A DNA stretch of 31,624 bases, taken from positions 1-31,624 of IMG/VR virus record IMGVR_UViG_3300032057_000001; one strand, written 5' to 3'. The position numbers were made by a program, and so were the translations under genes. Below are positions 1 to 7,980 of the stretch, one piece after another. The DNA is from a virus. How positions within the stretch are numbered: position 1 is the first letter of the stretch; the number at the start of each line of letters is the position of its first letter. The notes beneath the pieces were generated by a model. It was not told the DNA's origin. It saw only the letters and a program-made list of their open reading frames with translations, and did no database searches.

Positions 1-127
1 TGCGCTATAGTTTGCGGATAGGCCGGGAATGTAACCACACTGACATCATATAACCGCCCTACATTGACAATTTCTCTCCGTAATTCGCCGTCTTCTTCAT
101 ACCAGCGATCGCCACTTTCCGACACCG
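1..127. repeat. 127-bp direct terminal repeat (left copy)
   Basis: Bases 1-127 are identical to 31498-31624. The repeat lies inside one continuous protease reading frame, not at a natural phage end. A length of 127 equals a common maximum k-mer of short-read assemblers, so this is best read as the overlap left when a circular (or circularly permuted) genome was linearised. The unique length is 31,497 bp. Confidence 0.95.
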
Positions 128-815
128 AAAACCCAAAACTCATCTGATTGATGTCTCCACGCTTCATCATGAGTACCAAATCATTCGCATATTGGGTATT
201 CGGTAACTTGATTTCCGCGCGCAATCCAATCTCATCTTCTTCGAGCTTCAGCGTTCCAGATACTGTCCTGCCTAGTACCAAATTCGGATCATGATTAATC
301 AAGGCGCGGACATCGGCGTTTTTAATCGTCTCGGTAAACGCGCCTGGCAAAATCATCTCCCGAAATCCGCCTAAATCCTCGCTCCAGCGGTTAAAAACTG
401 CCGCATAACCTGTCAACGTGACGGGTTCGCTTTCGCTAACTTCTGCGCGCAATTCAGACTTCACCGTCCGCAGTTCAATAAGTTCGTTTGGCATTGCGCT
501 TTTTTCCAACCCGGCATCTTCGCGATGCTTTCTAAGATGCCGTTCGACACCAGATCGATCCGCTTCCGGGATGTCTGCCTGCGATAGTCTCGCCAGAGCA
601 TTATTCACCGCTGCAATGACGGCAGGAGCTCCGATTTCCGGCCGATGATGTGGGAATTTGTAGGAGCTTTTGGCATCTGGATCGCCTTCATCATCTACCC
701 ATGCGTGCATGTAACGCAGGACTTTTTCATCTTTCGGGGCATCCGCCACAGCTTGCGGGCCATCCCAATCGCTTTTTGTATCAACATCGGTGGTATGTGG
801 TTTAATCGCAGCCAT
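1..815 (-). CDS. HK97-family prohead protease, N-terminal part (gene cut by window end)
   Basis: This serine protease cleaves the capsid delta domain and scaffold during head maturation. The frame opens at ATG 815 behind GGAGGTGAAGA and runs off base 1. Joined through the terminal repeat to 31347-31624 it gives a 321-residue protein. Residues 1-105 form an extra N-terminal domain (SYKFPHH, IPEADRSGVERHL), a module seen in front of several phage head proteases. The protease domain is about residues 112-275. The likely catalytic His is H175 (INHDPN) and the Ser is S226 (MSFGFS), about 50 residues apart as expected of the family. The gene starts 11 bases after the portal gene and precedes the capsid gene, the standard HK97 order. 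The family call is firm; the role of the N-terminal domain is unknown. Confidence 0.93.
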   Translation of the reverse strand, partial: MAAIKPHTTDVDTKSDWDGPQAVADAPKDEKVLRYMHAWVDDEGDPDAKSSYKFPHHRPEIGAPAVIAAVNNALARLSQADIPEADRSGVERHLRKHREDAGLEKSAMPNELIELRTVKSELRAEVSESEPVTLTGYAAVFNRWSEDLGGFREMILPGAFTETIKNADVRALINHDPNLVLGRTVSGTLKLEEDEIGLRAEIKLPNTQYANDLVLMMKRGDINQMSFGFSVSESGDRWYEEDGELRREIVNVGRLYDVSVVTFPAYPQTIA

Positions 816-825
816 TCTTCACCTC

Positions 826-2805
826 CTATCCAGCAACAATCATGCAGTCACAGCCGTCATGTAACGGCGGATGAGCATGATCCTGTCTAACATGATACGG
901 TTCGCCGTTCTGATTCAACACATCGCCAGCAGAGACAAATTTCTGACTAATCCCGATTTTCTTGCCGTCTAATTCATCACAAATCGGGCAATTTTCCTTG
1001 CCAGACGCAACCCAAGTAATAAAAGCAACACCTAATGTTGTAAAAGCAAACAGTGTAATTGCGCCGTTGGCGCGTACACTTTCCTTACTCGCGTCAAATT
1101 CCGCACGCGTTGTATCCCAATCGCTCATCTCTTCCTCAAGTTGCTCAAGAACATCGTTGTTACTTCTTTGAGCGATATTGATTGCGTTTGTGATACGCTC
1201 TCGACTGTAATACTCCATCCGCTGCGCCAATCTCTCCACATAAGCATCACTATACCGCTTGATGGCATCCCGATCGTAGTCATCCTTGCCAACCTCTTCC
1301 GTAGCAGCATCAGCCACAAGGTTGGCGTAAGTCTCCATAACCTTCCCCATATTCTTCTTGATGTATTCGCGATGCTCAGGATAAAACTCATCCAGATAAT
1401 TCAAGAACTCATTGACATTGATTTTTATTTTTTTCTTTGCCGCATTCAACAGGTCATTCCGCTCACGGCGATAAACCCGCGCAAAAGCATCCGAAAACAC
1501 CTTCCCGTACTCTTCCATCAGTTTTCGCCTGGTTTTAACCGCTCGCGCCCGGCGCTCATCACGCCTTTCCGAGATTTGAGCCAGATTTCTTTCCGTCTCA
1601 ACACCAACCGCCGACATGTTAAGTGGCTCAAGGTATTTATCGCCCATGCCTTTTGGCAATGGGTTCATTTCTTCCAGTTCGCGGATGTCATCCACACTCA
1701 TCCAGCCCCATTGTCTCGCAACCGAATAAGCCCGATAACGGCTTTCAATATCTCCTCTCAGCAGACCGGCAACCGTGTGTTTGGCATAAAATTGCTTTCT
1801 TTCGGTTTCTGTCAGTAAGTTCAAGCTGATAGACTGCTCGATATTCACAAGCCAAGGCATGAGGGTATAAGTGACAAATTCCAAACCCATGTGCTCGATA
1901 TTAGAAAACGTTGCGCGATCCAAATCTCCGATCATGTGAGGCGGAACGCGAAATATCCGCGCAATCTCATTGATTTGAAACTTACGTGTTTCCAAAAATT
2001 GAGCGTCATCCGGCGAAATGCCGATTTTCTCTACCTTCATTCCTTCTTCAAGTATTGCAACACGATGAGCCCTTTCAAAACCACGATGTCTTTCCTCCCA
2101 AGACGACTTCAAACGTTTGTAAGCATCGTCTCCCAACTTGCCAGGATGTACCAAAACAAATCCAGGCTCGGCTTCATTGGCAAAAAACGATGCACCAAAA
2201 CCTTCGGCTGCGAGTGACAACCCGATTGCCTCACGCGCCAAGCGGATCGGACTATAACCCATAATTCCATCACGCCCCAAACCGCGCAAGTGCCAGATGT
2301 TTTCTTGCGCAATGAAACGGTATTCTTTGCCAAATCGTTCAGGAAGTTCAACAGCATAAACCAGCAACCCGGTTCTTACATCACGCATAACCTGAACCGA
2401 ATCTGGATTGAGCGGCCACAAACCGATAATTCTCCCGTTTGGCGCATACTCAATATACGAATAAGCATTACCACGCAAACACAAATGCACCATAAGGAGC
2501 TGACGATAGTCAAATGCCGTCATCTCACCGTTGGGCGCATCATGCAGTAACCCATACAGTGGATGATCAAGAGCTTTTTCCTTCGATCGACCATTTTGGC
2601 GGTACAAAACCAGCGGCAACATGGCTACGCTCTCGCTCAGTAATCGCACACAGGCATAAACCGCAGAAGCCCGAAGTGCATTATCGCTGGTAATCGCAAC
2701 GCCGGTCAGAGACGTATTCCAAAGCGACTTACGCCGTTCCTTGATCAACTCTTCGGTGTAGTTCCGCTTCTCAAACCGCTCTAATAGCTTCGTCAGCAGG
2801 CTCAT
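826..2805 (-). CDS. Portal protein fused to a MuF-like minor head protein
   Basis: The protein has 659 residues, far longer than the roughly 400 usual for HK97-type portals. Residues 1-400 are a standard portal: ASAVYACVRLLSES near residue 50, SPIRLAREAIGLS near 185 and FRVPPHMIGDL near 285. It forms the dodecameric ring through which DNA is packaged. From about residue 405 comes a charged, helical stretch, and the last 60 residues carry the metal-binding signature of Mu gpF/SPP1 gp7 proteins (CPIC at 606-609, HPPLHDGCDC at 645-654). I read no break between the halves, so this appears to be a genuine fusion. The start overlaps the terminase stop as ATGA, implying coupled translation. Confidence 0.93.
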   Translation of the reverse strand: MSLLTKLLERFEKRNYTEELIKERRKSLWNTSLTGVAITSDNALRASAVYACVRLLSESVAMLPLVLYRQNGRSKEKALDHPLYGLLHDAPNGEMTAFDYRQLLMVHLCLRGNAYSYIEYAPNGRIIGLWPLNPDSVQVMRDVRTGLLVYAVELPERFGKEYRFIAQENIWHLRGLGRDGIMGYSPIRLAREAIGLSLAAEGFGASFFANEAEPGFVLVHPGKLGDDAYKRLKSSWEERHRGFERAHRVAILEEGMKVEKIGISPDDAQFLETRKFQINEIARIFRVPPHMIGDLDRATFSNIEHMGLEFVTYTLMPWLVNIEQSISLNLLTETERKQFYAKHTVAGLLRGDIESRYRAYSVARQWGWMSVDDIRELEEMNPLPKGMGDKYLEPLNMSAVGVETERNLAQISERRDERRARAVKTRRKLMEEYGKVFSDAFARVYRRERNDLLNAAKKKIKINVNEFLNYLDEFYPEHREYIKKNMGKVMETYANLVADAATEEVGKDDYDRDAIKRYSDAYVERLAQRMEYYSRERITNAINIAQRSNNDVLEQLEEEMSDWDTTRAEFDASKESVRANGAITLFAFTTLGVAFITWVASGKENCPICDELDGKKIGISQKFVSAGDVLNQNGEPYHVRQDHAHPPLHDGCDCMIVAG

Positions 2806-4469
2806 AAGGTTAGGATGCCTCGCTCTTCATAAACCGATCCGCTGTCATCGTACCTCAATGCCCGATCCAATGCCATGATCAACGCAACCATGCCGTCAAT
2901 CTTCTCAATTGAGCGTTGCTTATCTGGCTTGATATTGCCGGCCGGATCAACCGCAGCTACCAGGTTATCCGCCATCCACGCCAAAACGGGGTTGTTGCCA
3001 TGCGCCAATTTATGACTGAGAATTAGCTTTTCCAGCTCTTTCATCGGCGCGCTCATCGAGGCAAAACCCTGACCGAACTGAACCACTGTCAGCCCCATTT
3101 CCTGCAATTCCTGGACGATTTTGGTAGCTCCCCAGCGGTCGAAGGCGATCTCCTGCAAATCGTACATCTGCGCATCTTCATCGATCTGCGCCAAAATGTA
3201 GTCGTAGTCGATCACATTACCGGGTGTTGCGACCATATACCCCTGACGCACCCATGCATCATAAGGCACACGATCACGATGGCTTCGTTCGTGCATAGAG
3301 TCTTCTGGTATCCAGAACCGGCAAAGCACTTGATACGGATCATCGCTTCGTTCCGGCGGGAATACCAGTACAAATGCGCTAACATCCGTTGTCGAACTCA
3401 AGTCGAGACCACCATAACACCGTCTGCCGCGCAATCCGTTTGCATCAATCGCTTGCCCGCATAACTTCCAATGTTCAAGATTAACCCATTTCGTCTCGCT
3501 TTGTGTCCACACGTCCAGATCCAACCTCAAAAATGCATTTAGCTGGCTTGGTATCTCACGCGCCCTTTGCGCTTGCTGGCGCATGTAATCAATCTTTTTG
3601 CTAATGCCGATATTGGGATTAGCTTTGCGCCAAACAGACTCATCCTGCCAGTCATCATCTGTATCGATAGTATAGATAATACCGAACCAACGATCATCTG
3701 CAACAACTCCGCTCAGTACCTTCTCTGTGTATTCATGATGTTCCCAGCAGATCGACTCACGATCGTAGCCGGCCGTTGTGATTTCAAACTGCAGGGGATT
3801 TCGCCGCGCGCTTTGTGCCGTTTCGAGAATATCTACCAGATCACGTGTCTTGTGCGCGTGAAGCTCATCGATAATCGCCCCATGCACATTGAGACCATCC
3901 ATGCTATCGGTGTCTCTCCCCAACGGCTCAAATTTACTGGCTGTACTCTCCACATGCAGGTTGTCGCGGAATACCCGCACTCTCTTTCGCAATGCAGGGC
4001 TGGCTTTAACCATTCTGGTTGCTTCGCTGTGGGTTATCCTGGCCTGGTCTCGCTTGGTTGCGGCACTGTAGATTTCGGCGCCAGGTTCACCGTCTGCGGT
4101 GAGCAGATATAACCCAATGCCGGCCGCAAGCGTGCTCTTGCCATTTTTACGTGCCACTTCGTTATACGCCCAGCGAAACCGCCGTGTGCCGTTATCCCGA
4201 TACCAACCGAATAGATTCCAAACAATGAATTGCTGCCATGCTTCGAGGTGAAACGGCTGTCCGGCCCACTCGCCCTTTGAATGTTTAACAAGATTGAAAA
4301 ACAAGAGTGCCAACTCGGCCTTTTTTTTGTTCAATACCAGACCGCGTTCCTTGCCGTGTTCAAGATCGGAAACGTATCGTTCGCAAGCTAAACATTCCCA
4401 CTTGCCGGCCGGTATGTCTCCGCTTAAAACGCTATCCACGTAATCCAATATCTCACGCTCCCCCATCAT
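2802..4469 (-). CDS. terL: Terminase large subunit
   Basis: This is the ATPase-nuclease motor that cuts and pumps phage DNA into the prohead, 555 residues, typical of HK97-type TerL. The Walker A-like loop is EVARKNGKS (about 104-112), the form normal in this branch. Walker B is GAIIDE (197-202), followed by HAH. The C-terminal RNase H-like nuclease is marked by GLDLSSTTD (near 357) and IAFDRWGA (near 430). The gene overlaps terS by 17 bases and the portal gene by 4. Two ATG codons stand in tandem at the start; either may be used. Confidence 0.95.
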   Translation of the reverse strand: MMGEREILDYVDSVLSGDIPAGKWECLACERYVSDLEHGKERGLVLNKKKAELALLFFNLVKHSKGEWAGQPFHLEAWQQFIVWNLFGWYRDNGTRRFRWAYNEVARKNGKSTLAAGIGLYLLTADGEPGAEIYSAATKRDQARITHSEATRMVKASPALRKRVRVFRDNLHVESTASKFEPLGRDTDSMDGLNVHGAIIDELHAHKTRDLVDILETAQSARRNPLQFEITTAGYDRESICWEHHEYTEKVLSGVVADDRWFGIIYTIDTDDDWQDESVWRKANPNIGISKKIDYMRQQAQRAREIPSQLNAFLRLDLDVWTQSETKWVNLEHWKLCGQAIDANGLRGRRCYGGLDLSSTTDVSAFVLVFPPERSDDPYQVLCRFWIPEDSMHERSHRDRVPYDAWVRQGYMVATPGNVIDYDYILAQIDEDAQMYDLQEIAFDRWGATKIVQELQEMGLTVVQFGQGFASMSAPMKELEKLILSHKLAHGNNPVLAWMADNLVAAVDPAGNIKPDKQRSIEKIDGMVALIMALDRALRYDDSGSVYEERGILTL

Positions 4470-4941
4470 TAACCACCTTCACGTCCTGCCCAAACAGTAT
4501 CCGCTCTAACTCGTCAACCGTTTCGGGCTTTTCGGCTTTCACCCTGCTGCGACTGCTGGGCGTCATGCCAAACTCAACCATGAAGCGCCGCATCTGCTCT
4601 ACCGCTTTATCGCGGATTGCCACCAGCGGATGCTGATAGACGTACCCTTTATCAGAGATGATCGTCTGCCCCTCTTCACGCAGACGTTTGACCGCATCTA
4701 CCCACGTACTCCATGCTTGGCAGTATGCAGCCAACGCTGCTCTATCAACCCGCGTGAGCAAACCGGCATCAAATAGCTCGCGCGAAACCCTGCGCCATTC
4801 CGCCTTCGCCACCGGATCAAGATGTCGGGGCGGTCTGGGTATGGCAAGCTCGAATTTCGGTTCGGCTTCGTTGAGTTTTCGTTTGCCCGGATTGCCTGCC
4901 AGCCGTTTAATGGCGGTTGGTTTTGGCGGTCTCCCTGCCAT
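4453..4941 (-). CDS. terS: Terminase small subunit, P27 family
   Basis: The 162-residue protein recognises the packaging site and hands DNA to TerL. It begins MAGRPPKPTAIKRLAGNPGK, the hallmark start of P27/Terminase_4 small subunits, and keeps the family's central helical region (PVAKAEWRRVSREL, LLTRVDRAALAAYC). Its ATG overlaps the TAA stop of the HNH gene by one base. An HNH gene next to terS is the arrangement common in cos-type phages, so a cohesive-end site nearby is likely, although none could be identified by eye. Confidence 0.94.
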   Translation of the reverse strand: MAGRPPKPTAIKRLAGNPGKRKLNEAEPKFELAIPRPPRHLDPVAKAEWRRVSRELFDAGLLTRVDRAALAAYCQAWSTWVDAVKRLREEGQTIISDKGYVYQHPLVAIRDKAVEQMRRFMVEFGMTPSSRSRVKAEKPETVDELERILFGQDVKVVNDGGA

Positions 4942-5375
4942 TACCCCTTTACCTCCATTTCGCGGTCATAATTTTTAGACTGCCCGCACGGTCTCTTTTT
5001 GTTGCTTTCTAGAGATTTTCCACCCCCTACCCCCTCTTTTCTTGTCTTTCTGGAGTGGCATGACTTGCACAGGGCTTGCAGATTTTCTAATGTATTTTCT
5101 CCACCGCGCGACAGTGGAATGATGTGATCCACTTCCGTTGCAATAACAGGTTGATCTCCATGTATGCCAAATGGGTCTTCACACAACGGCTTCCCCCGCA
5201 ATACCATCATGCGCAGCTTCTTCCAGTTGTAATCATAGCCGCGCCGTGCGGCAGATAGCCGTTCGTCCGGCAATCGTGCTGATGCCCTGTGCAATTCACA
5301 GTACAGTTCATTGCCGTAAACCAGGTTTCGGCAATCGCTAGCACGACAGGGACGTGGTGGTCTCACCGGCATCAT
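4941..5375 (-). CDS. HNH endonuclease
   Basis: The 144-residue nuclease is of the kind that sits beside terminase in HK97-like phages and is required with TerL for specific DNA cutting in studied relatives. The HNH core is visible: EVDHIIPLSRGG (D83-H84), the Asn in TLENLQ (N98), and CKSCH (103-107), with DNA-binding zinc cysteines. An N-terminal CRASDC...YCELH segment looks like another zinc knuckle. The frame is open further upstream, but ATG 5375 is chosen because it overlaps the endolysin stop as ATGA. A second ATG at 5372 is also possible. Confidence 0.9.
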   Translation of the reverse strand: MMPVRPPRPCRASDCRNLVYGNELYCELHRASARLPDERLSAARRGYDYNWKKLRMMVLRGKPLCEDPFGIHGDQPVIATEVDHIIPLSRGGENTLENLQALCKSCHSRKTRKEGVGGGKSLESNKKRPCGQSKNYDREMEVKG

Positions 5376-6025
5376 GCACGCTCCAGATAGCGGTAATTGA
5401 CCCAGAATTCCACCCCCCGCCATTTCAATATACAAACCCACTCCCCTTGAATATCCAGTACTTTTTTGGGTTCGTCTTCCGGGAGTAGTTTGCCGATAAT
5501 TGCGTATCCCATGCCCGGCCCACTGCGGATATTCACATACTCATTGCCCTTAGCCAGCTTGACGTAGTCCAACGCCGCATCCGTACCCACATGTCCTGCC
5601 GGCTGCGCGCTGGCTTGAAGATAAGGCAATGGATCGACTTCGCCCTTGTTATAACTGTTTGGATGTCCTGGTATTCGTAATTCAAAATGGAGATGAGGGC
5701 CCGTCGAATAGCCAGTACTACCCGAATATCCAACCAAATCCCCTGCACGCACATTAGCGTTTGGTGACACCACCACGCTGCTCAAATGCGCGTACAACGT
5801 TTGAAATCCATCATGCTGAATTACAACATAATTTCCGTAACCGTTTTCGTCATATCCAACCCGAATGATTTTTCCATCTGCTGCGGAAAGAATAGGTGTA
5901 CCCGTTGGAGTTCCCCAATCCACGCCGTTGTGACCTGGTTTTCCAAACCTGGCGTAGATGCTCGGATTTTCGCCAAACCGCTGGGTAATCGGATACTGAC
6001 CGATGAACGGATACCTAATTTTCAT
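5372..6025 (-). CDS. Endolysin: M23 metallopeptidase with C-terminal SH3 domain
   Basis: The 217-residue cell-wall hydrolase probably cuts peptide cross-bridges of peptidoglycan. The M23 (LytM/lysostaphin) domain covers about residues 10-135. The zinc ligands are visible: H32-D36 in HNGVDWG, YAHL at 78-81, and HLHFE with H111/H113. A bacterial SH3-like wall-binding domain follows (VNIRSGPGMGYAIIGKL, GEWVCI, VNYRYLE; about 160-217). There is no signal peptide, so export should depend on the holin genes just upstream. The start codon follows GAGGAATAA and directly abuts the previous stop. A tail-associated role is less likely given the position beside the holins. Confidence 0.92.
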   Translation of the reverse strand: MKIRYPFIGQYPITQRFGENPSIYARFGKPGHNGVDWGTPTGTPILSAADGKIIRVGYDENGYGNYVVIQHDGFQTLYAHLSSVVVSPNANVRAGDLVGYSGSTGYSTGPHLHFELRIPGHPNSYNKGEVDPLPYLQASAQPAGHVGTDAALDYVKLAKGNEYVNIRSGPGMGYAIIGKLLPEDEPKKVLDIQGEWVCILKWRGVEFWVNYRYLERA

Positions 6026-6322
6026 TTATTCCTCACCAATATCTTTCCTCTTCAGACTGCTAAATCTTTTCTCGGTATTTATCTCATGCCGATTTAAAGT
6101 ATCTTTCATGGACGCTACCTGACAGGCCATGTCGTTTATTTCTTTTGCTAGTAACGTCAATGACCTGTCCTGAGCTTCACGCAGTTCGCGCAAGAACGTT
6201 CGCCACTGGTTATCCCGTTCAGTCTGTTCTGCGGAATAGCGCTTCATCATCTCCAGTACAAACCAGACAAAAATTCCGACAAGTGGTATCTGTGCCAAGA
6301 GTGAAAGTATTGTTGAGTCCAT
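6026..6322 (-). CDS. Small holin-like protein with one membrane segment and coiled coil
   Basis: The protein has 98 residues. One N-terminal hydrophobic segment (about 5-26, LLAQIPLVGIFVWFVLEMM) is followed by a charged, helical region likely to form a coiled coil, then a lysine/arginine-rich tail. This topology fits BhlA-like or spanin/holin accessory proteins. Its position between a three-helix holin candidate and the endolysin supports a lysis role. I do not recognise a precise family. The ATG is one base after the upstream stop, so translation is coupled. Confidence 0.75.
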   Translation of the reverse strand: MDSTILSLLAQIPLVGIFVWFVLEMMKRYSAEQTERDNQWRTFLRELREAQDRSLTLLAKEINDMACQVASMKDTLNRHEINTEKRFSSLKRKDIGEE

Positions 6323-6323
6323 G

Positions 6324-6620
6324 TTAGCCGTGCTTGGTCAATCCGTAAGTGCCTTGATTTGCCACCGCACTCAGGATGATGGCTCTCAATAATCCAACGA
6401 GCCCTGCTCGATCGCAAGTCAAGCCGATACCAAACTCTGCGCCGATGCTCAGGCAAGATAATCCGTAAATCACGCTTGCTACAACGATAACCATAGCCAG
6501 CATGACCAGACGTTTTGTCTCGGCCTGCAATTGATCAAATCGATCTCTAAGACCTGGCAAGTATGAAAACGTCAAAGACAACACCGTGCCGGCGATTAAG
6601 GCTAACTCATCAGCACCCAT
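6324..6620 (-). CDS. Putative holin (three membrane segments), first late gene
   Basis: The 98-residue protein has three hydrophobic stretches at about 5-24, 38-60 and 72-94, and a short positively charged tail (TKHG). The length and topology match class I holins, which time lysis by opening the inner membrane to the endolysin. It is the first gene behind the late promoter and hairpin leader and has a strong AAGGAGG site 4 bases before ATG. The family is not recognised by sequence; the call rests on topology and position. Confidence 0.75.
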   Translation of the reverse strand: MGADELALIAGTVLSLTFSYLPGLRDRFDQLQAETKRLVMLAMVIVVASVIYGLSCLSIGAEFGIGLTCDRAGLVGLLRAIILSAVANQGTYGLTKHG

Positions 6621-6641
6621 GCAACCTCCTTAAAAAGCAGT

Positions 6642-6663
6642 CGCCGGACCTTTCGGTCCGGCG
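6642..6663 (-). promoter_or_regulatory. GAAA-capped hairpin in the late leader RNA
   Basis: CGCCGGACC pairs perfectly with GGTCCGGCG (9 bp). On the minus strand the loop is GAAA, a GNRA tetraloop and so very stable. It lies between the late promoter and the holin start, with no T-run, so it is not a simple terminator. It may protect the long late mRNA or bind a regulator. Confidence 0.75.
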
Positions 6664-6690
6664 TACTTCGCATTCTGCGACCTTGCTTTT

Positions 6691-6719
6691 ATAGTACAAC
6701 AAAATTCAATACATGTCAA
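6691..6719 (-). promoter_or_regulatory. Late promoter (sigma70 type)
   Basis: On the minus strand TTGACA (6719-6714) is separated by exactly 17 bases from TACTAT (6696-6691). It is placed just after the early-operon terminator and about 70 bases before the first late gene. It should drive the whole lysis, packaging, head and tail operon down to 16,772, crossing the artificial ends. As it nearly matches consensus, some other control (for example an activator, or antitermination of the leader) would be needed to keep it silent in a lysogen. Confidence 0.8.
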
Positions 6720-6722
6720 TAC

Positions 6723-6760
6723 AAAAAACCGGCTTCCGACATATCGGAAGCCGGTTTTTT
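6723..6760. terminator. Bidirectional intrinsic terminator ending the early operon
   Basis: This is a perfect inverted repeat with 17-base arms (6723-6739 and 6744-6760) and a 4-base loop. The core stem is CCGGCTTCCGA/TCGGAAGCCGG, flanked by A6 and T6, so it can terminate on either strand. It separates the last early gene (stop at 6762) from the late promoter. Confidence 0.93.
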
Positions 6761-6761
6761 G

Positions 6762-6950
6762 TTATTGTTCTTGTTTATTCTCTTCTTCATATTGTTTTAT
6801 GTAAAAAAGTATTGCATCGCGGACAATGTCGGATAAGGTTGTCCGCGATGTTTCAGACTTTTTAGCAATAATCTTTTGTAATTGTTTCATTATTTTTTCG
6901 GTCAATAGTATTGTTATACGGATATTATACTTTTCTTGGTAAATGGGCAT
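6762..6950 (-). CDS. Ribbon-helix-helix DNA-binding protein
   Basis: The 62-residue protein begins with a beta-strand pattern (YNIRITILLTEKIMKQLQKI) followed by two helices (TLSDIVRDAILFYIKQYEEE), the CopG/Arc fold in which paired strands enter the DNA major groove. It is the last early gene, directly before the terminator and late promoter, which suits a regulator of the early-to-late switch; that role is inference. The start is taken as ATG 6950 after a GGAGTG site. Confidence 0.8.
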   Translation of the reverse strand: MPIYQEKYNIRITILLTEKIMKQLQKIIAKKSETSRTTLSDIVRDAILFYIKQYEEENKQEQ

Positions 6951-6963
6951 TTGACACTCCTTG

Positions 6964-7323
6964 CTATCTCAACCGGCTTAACGCCCGAACGCCAATAATA
7001 TTACCGTTAACATCGCGAACGACAGATTCGGGCGACGTGTCCGGGCTGAGGAGGTCTTTTCGCCACGGCTTGTCTTTATCCCCCTTGCCAACCGGTATCC
7101 ATTTGCCACCTAAAATGAAATGACTGTAATTTTGCATCCGTTGTGGCTTGTCTTTTCCAACGCGCTTTTGCAACTCTTCCGAGTTCTGATCGAACCAGAA
7201 CAAACATTCGTTGCAGATCACGTCACCATCTCCAACCAGCAAGTCATAGTTTGTGAAATTCTGCTTGACCCACCGGTTGAAGTCTATTCCGTCTTTATTC
7301 TGACCGCATACCCGGCATTTCAT
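6964..7323 (-). CDS. Zinc-binding protein of unknown function
   Basis: The 119-residue protein has an N-terminal four-cysteine knuckle, CRVC (C3, C6) and CNEC (C37, C40). A conserved-looking block follows, with KDKPQRMQNYSHF and GGKWIPVGKGDKDK. The combination loosely recalls the zinc-finger segment of Csf1-type CRISPR proteins, but I cannot verify that, and no other cas gene is near. The start overlaps the stop of the 53-residue gene upstream as ATGA. It is an early gene with unknown function. Confidence 0.8.
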   Translation of the reverse strand: MKCRVCGQNKDGIDFNRWVKQNFTNYDLLVGDGDVICNECLFWFDQNSEELQKRVGKDKPQRMQNYSHFILGGKWIPVGKGDKDKPWRKDLLSPDTSPESVVRDVNGNIIGVRALSRLR

Positions 7324-7481
7324 GGTTTTACTCGGATGAAGTAATACTGTTTGATTTTTATGGCTATCAAATACTCTTGCGAAACGCCATAAAATCGTTC
7401 ACCGATTGCCAATGCCTCATTTTCACTGCCGGCAATTACCATCAACCAGGCTAAATCCTTAAGCATGGCAAACTTGTTCAT
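7320..7481 (-). CDS. Small unknown early protein (53 residues)
   Basis: This short gene is supported by a GAGGTGGGAG site directly before ATG 7481, by a 23-base overlap with the gene upstream, and by an ATGA overlap with the zinc protein downstream. The protein is MNKFAMLKDLAWLMVIAGSE followed by NEALAIGERFYGVS and a hydrophobic/basic end (YFIRVKP). It looks like a compact helical protein. No family was recognised. Confidence 0.75.
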   Translation of the reverse strand: MNKFAMLKDLAWLMVIAGSENEALAIGERFYGVSQEYLIAIKIKQYYFIRVKP

Positions 7482-7980
7482 CTCCCACCTCTACTGGCTT
7501 TTTCATCCCACAAGTTGGGCATTCGGTTGTTTCTACAAATTTTTGGTAAACGTTATGAAAGCGTGGTCGCCACCAATCAGGGTCGTTGTGTCTGTTGCGA
7601 TTAGGGCAATTCTCTATTGCCCAGTCTGTGCCTTTCAACGCGTTGAACCAGAAATCTGCCAGAATGTGTCCATCATATTCCGGCACACGATACTTGTGAA
7701 ACCTTTGCCAAAGCGAGTCCTGTTCTTTAAATGCGTCATCGCTTAGCAAACGCCTTGCAATTTCCCGTAATCGAATGCCCTCCTTCCATTTTTCCCATGA
7801 ACGCTCTTTTGATTGATGTATTGCAACCTCAGCACGCGCTCTTTGTCTTAGTATTCTTTCCTTCTCTGCTTCAGGTGTAGTTGCAAATTGATCTGCAAAG
7901 AGCGGGTATCGTTTGGCAATTTTGTTGTTCTTTCGCTTGGCTGCCCTTTGCGCAACTTTATCAATGTCCATTTCAGACAT
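7459..7980 (-). CDS. Unknown early protein with C-terminal zinc knuckle
   Basis: The 173-residue protein has an N-terminal half that is strongly basic and helical (AQRAAKRKNNKIAKRYPLF, then RILRQRARAEVAIHQ). A tryptophan-rich middle follows (HILADFWFNALKGTDW, DPDWWRPRFHNVY). The C-terminus has CPTC (C154, C157) with C171-H172, a possible zinc site. Basic and zinc-binding features suggest nucleic-acid contact, which is inference. The start codon overlaps the previous gene by 8 bases. No family was recognised. Confidence 0.78.
   Translation of the reverse strand: MSEMDIDKVAQRAAKRKNNKIAKRYPLFADQFATTPEAEKERILRQRARAEVAIHQSKERSWEKWKEGIRLREIARRLLSDDAFKEQDSLWQRFHKYRVPEYDGHILADFWFNALKGTDWAIENCPNRNRHNDPDWWRPRFHNVYQKFVETTECPTCGMKKPVEVGDEQVCHA

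Noticed and set aside
1141-1818. 225-codon open frame on the plus strand
   Set aside because: It is antisense to the portal-MuF gene, whose motifs are unmistakable. No ribosome site or neighbouring plus-strand gene supports it.
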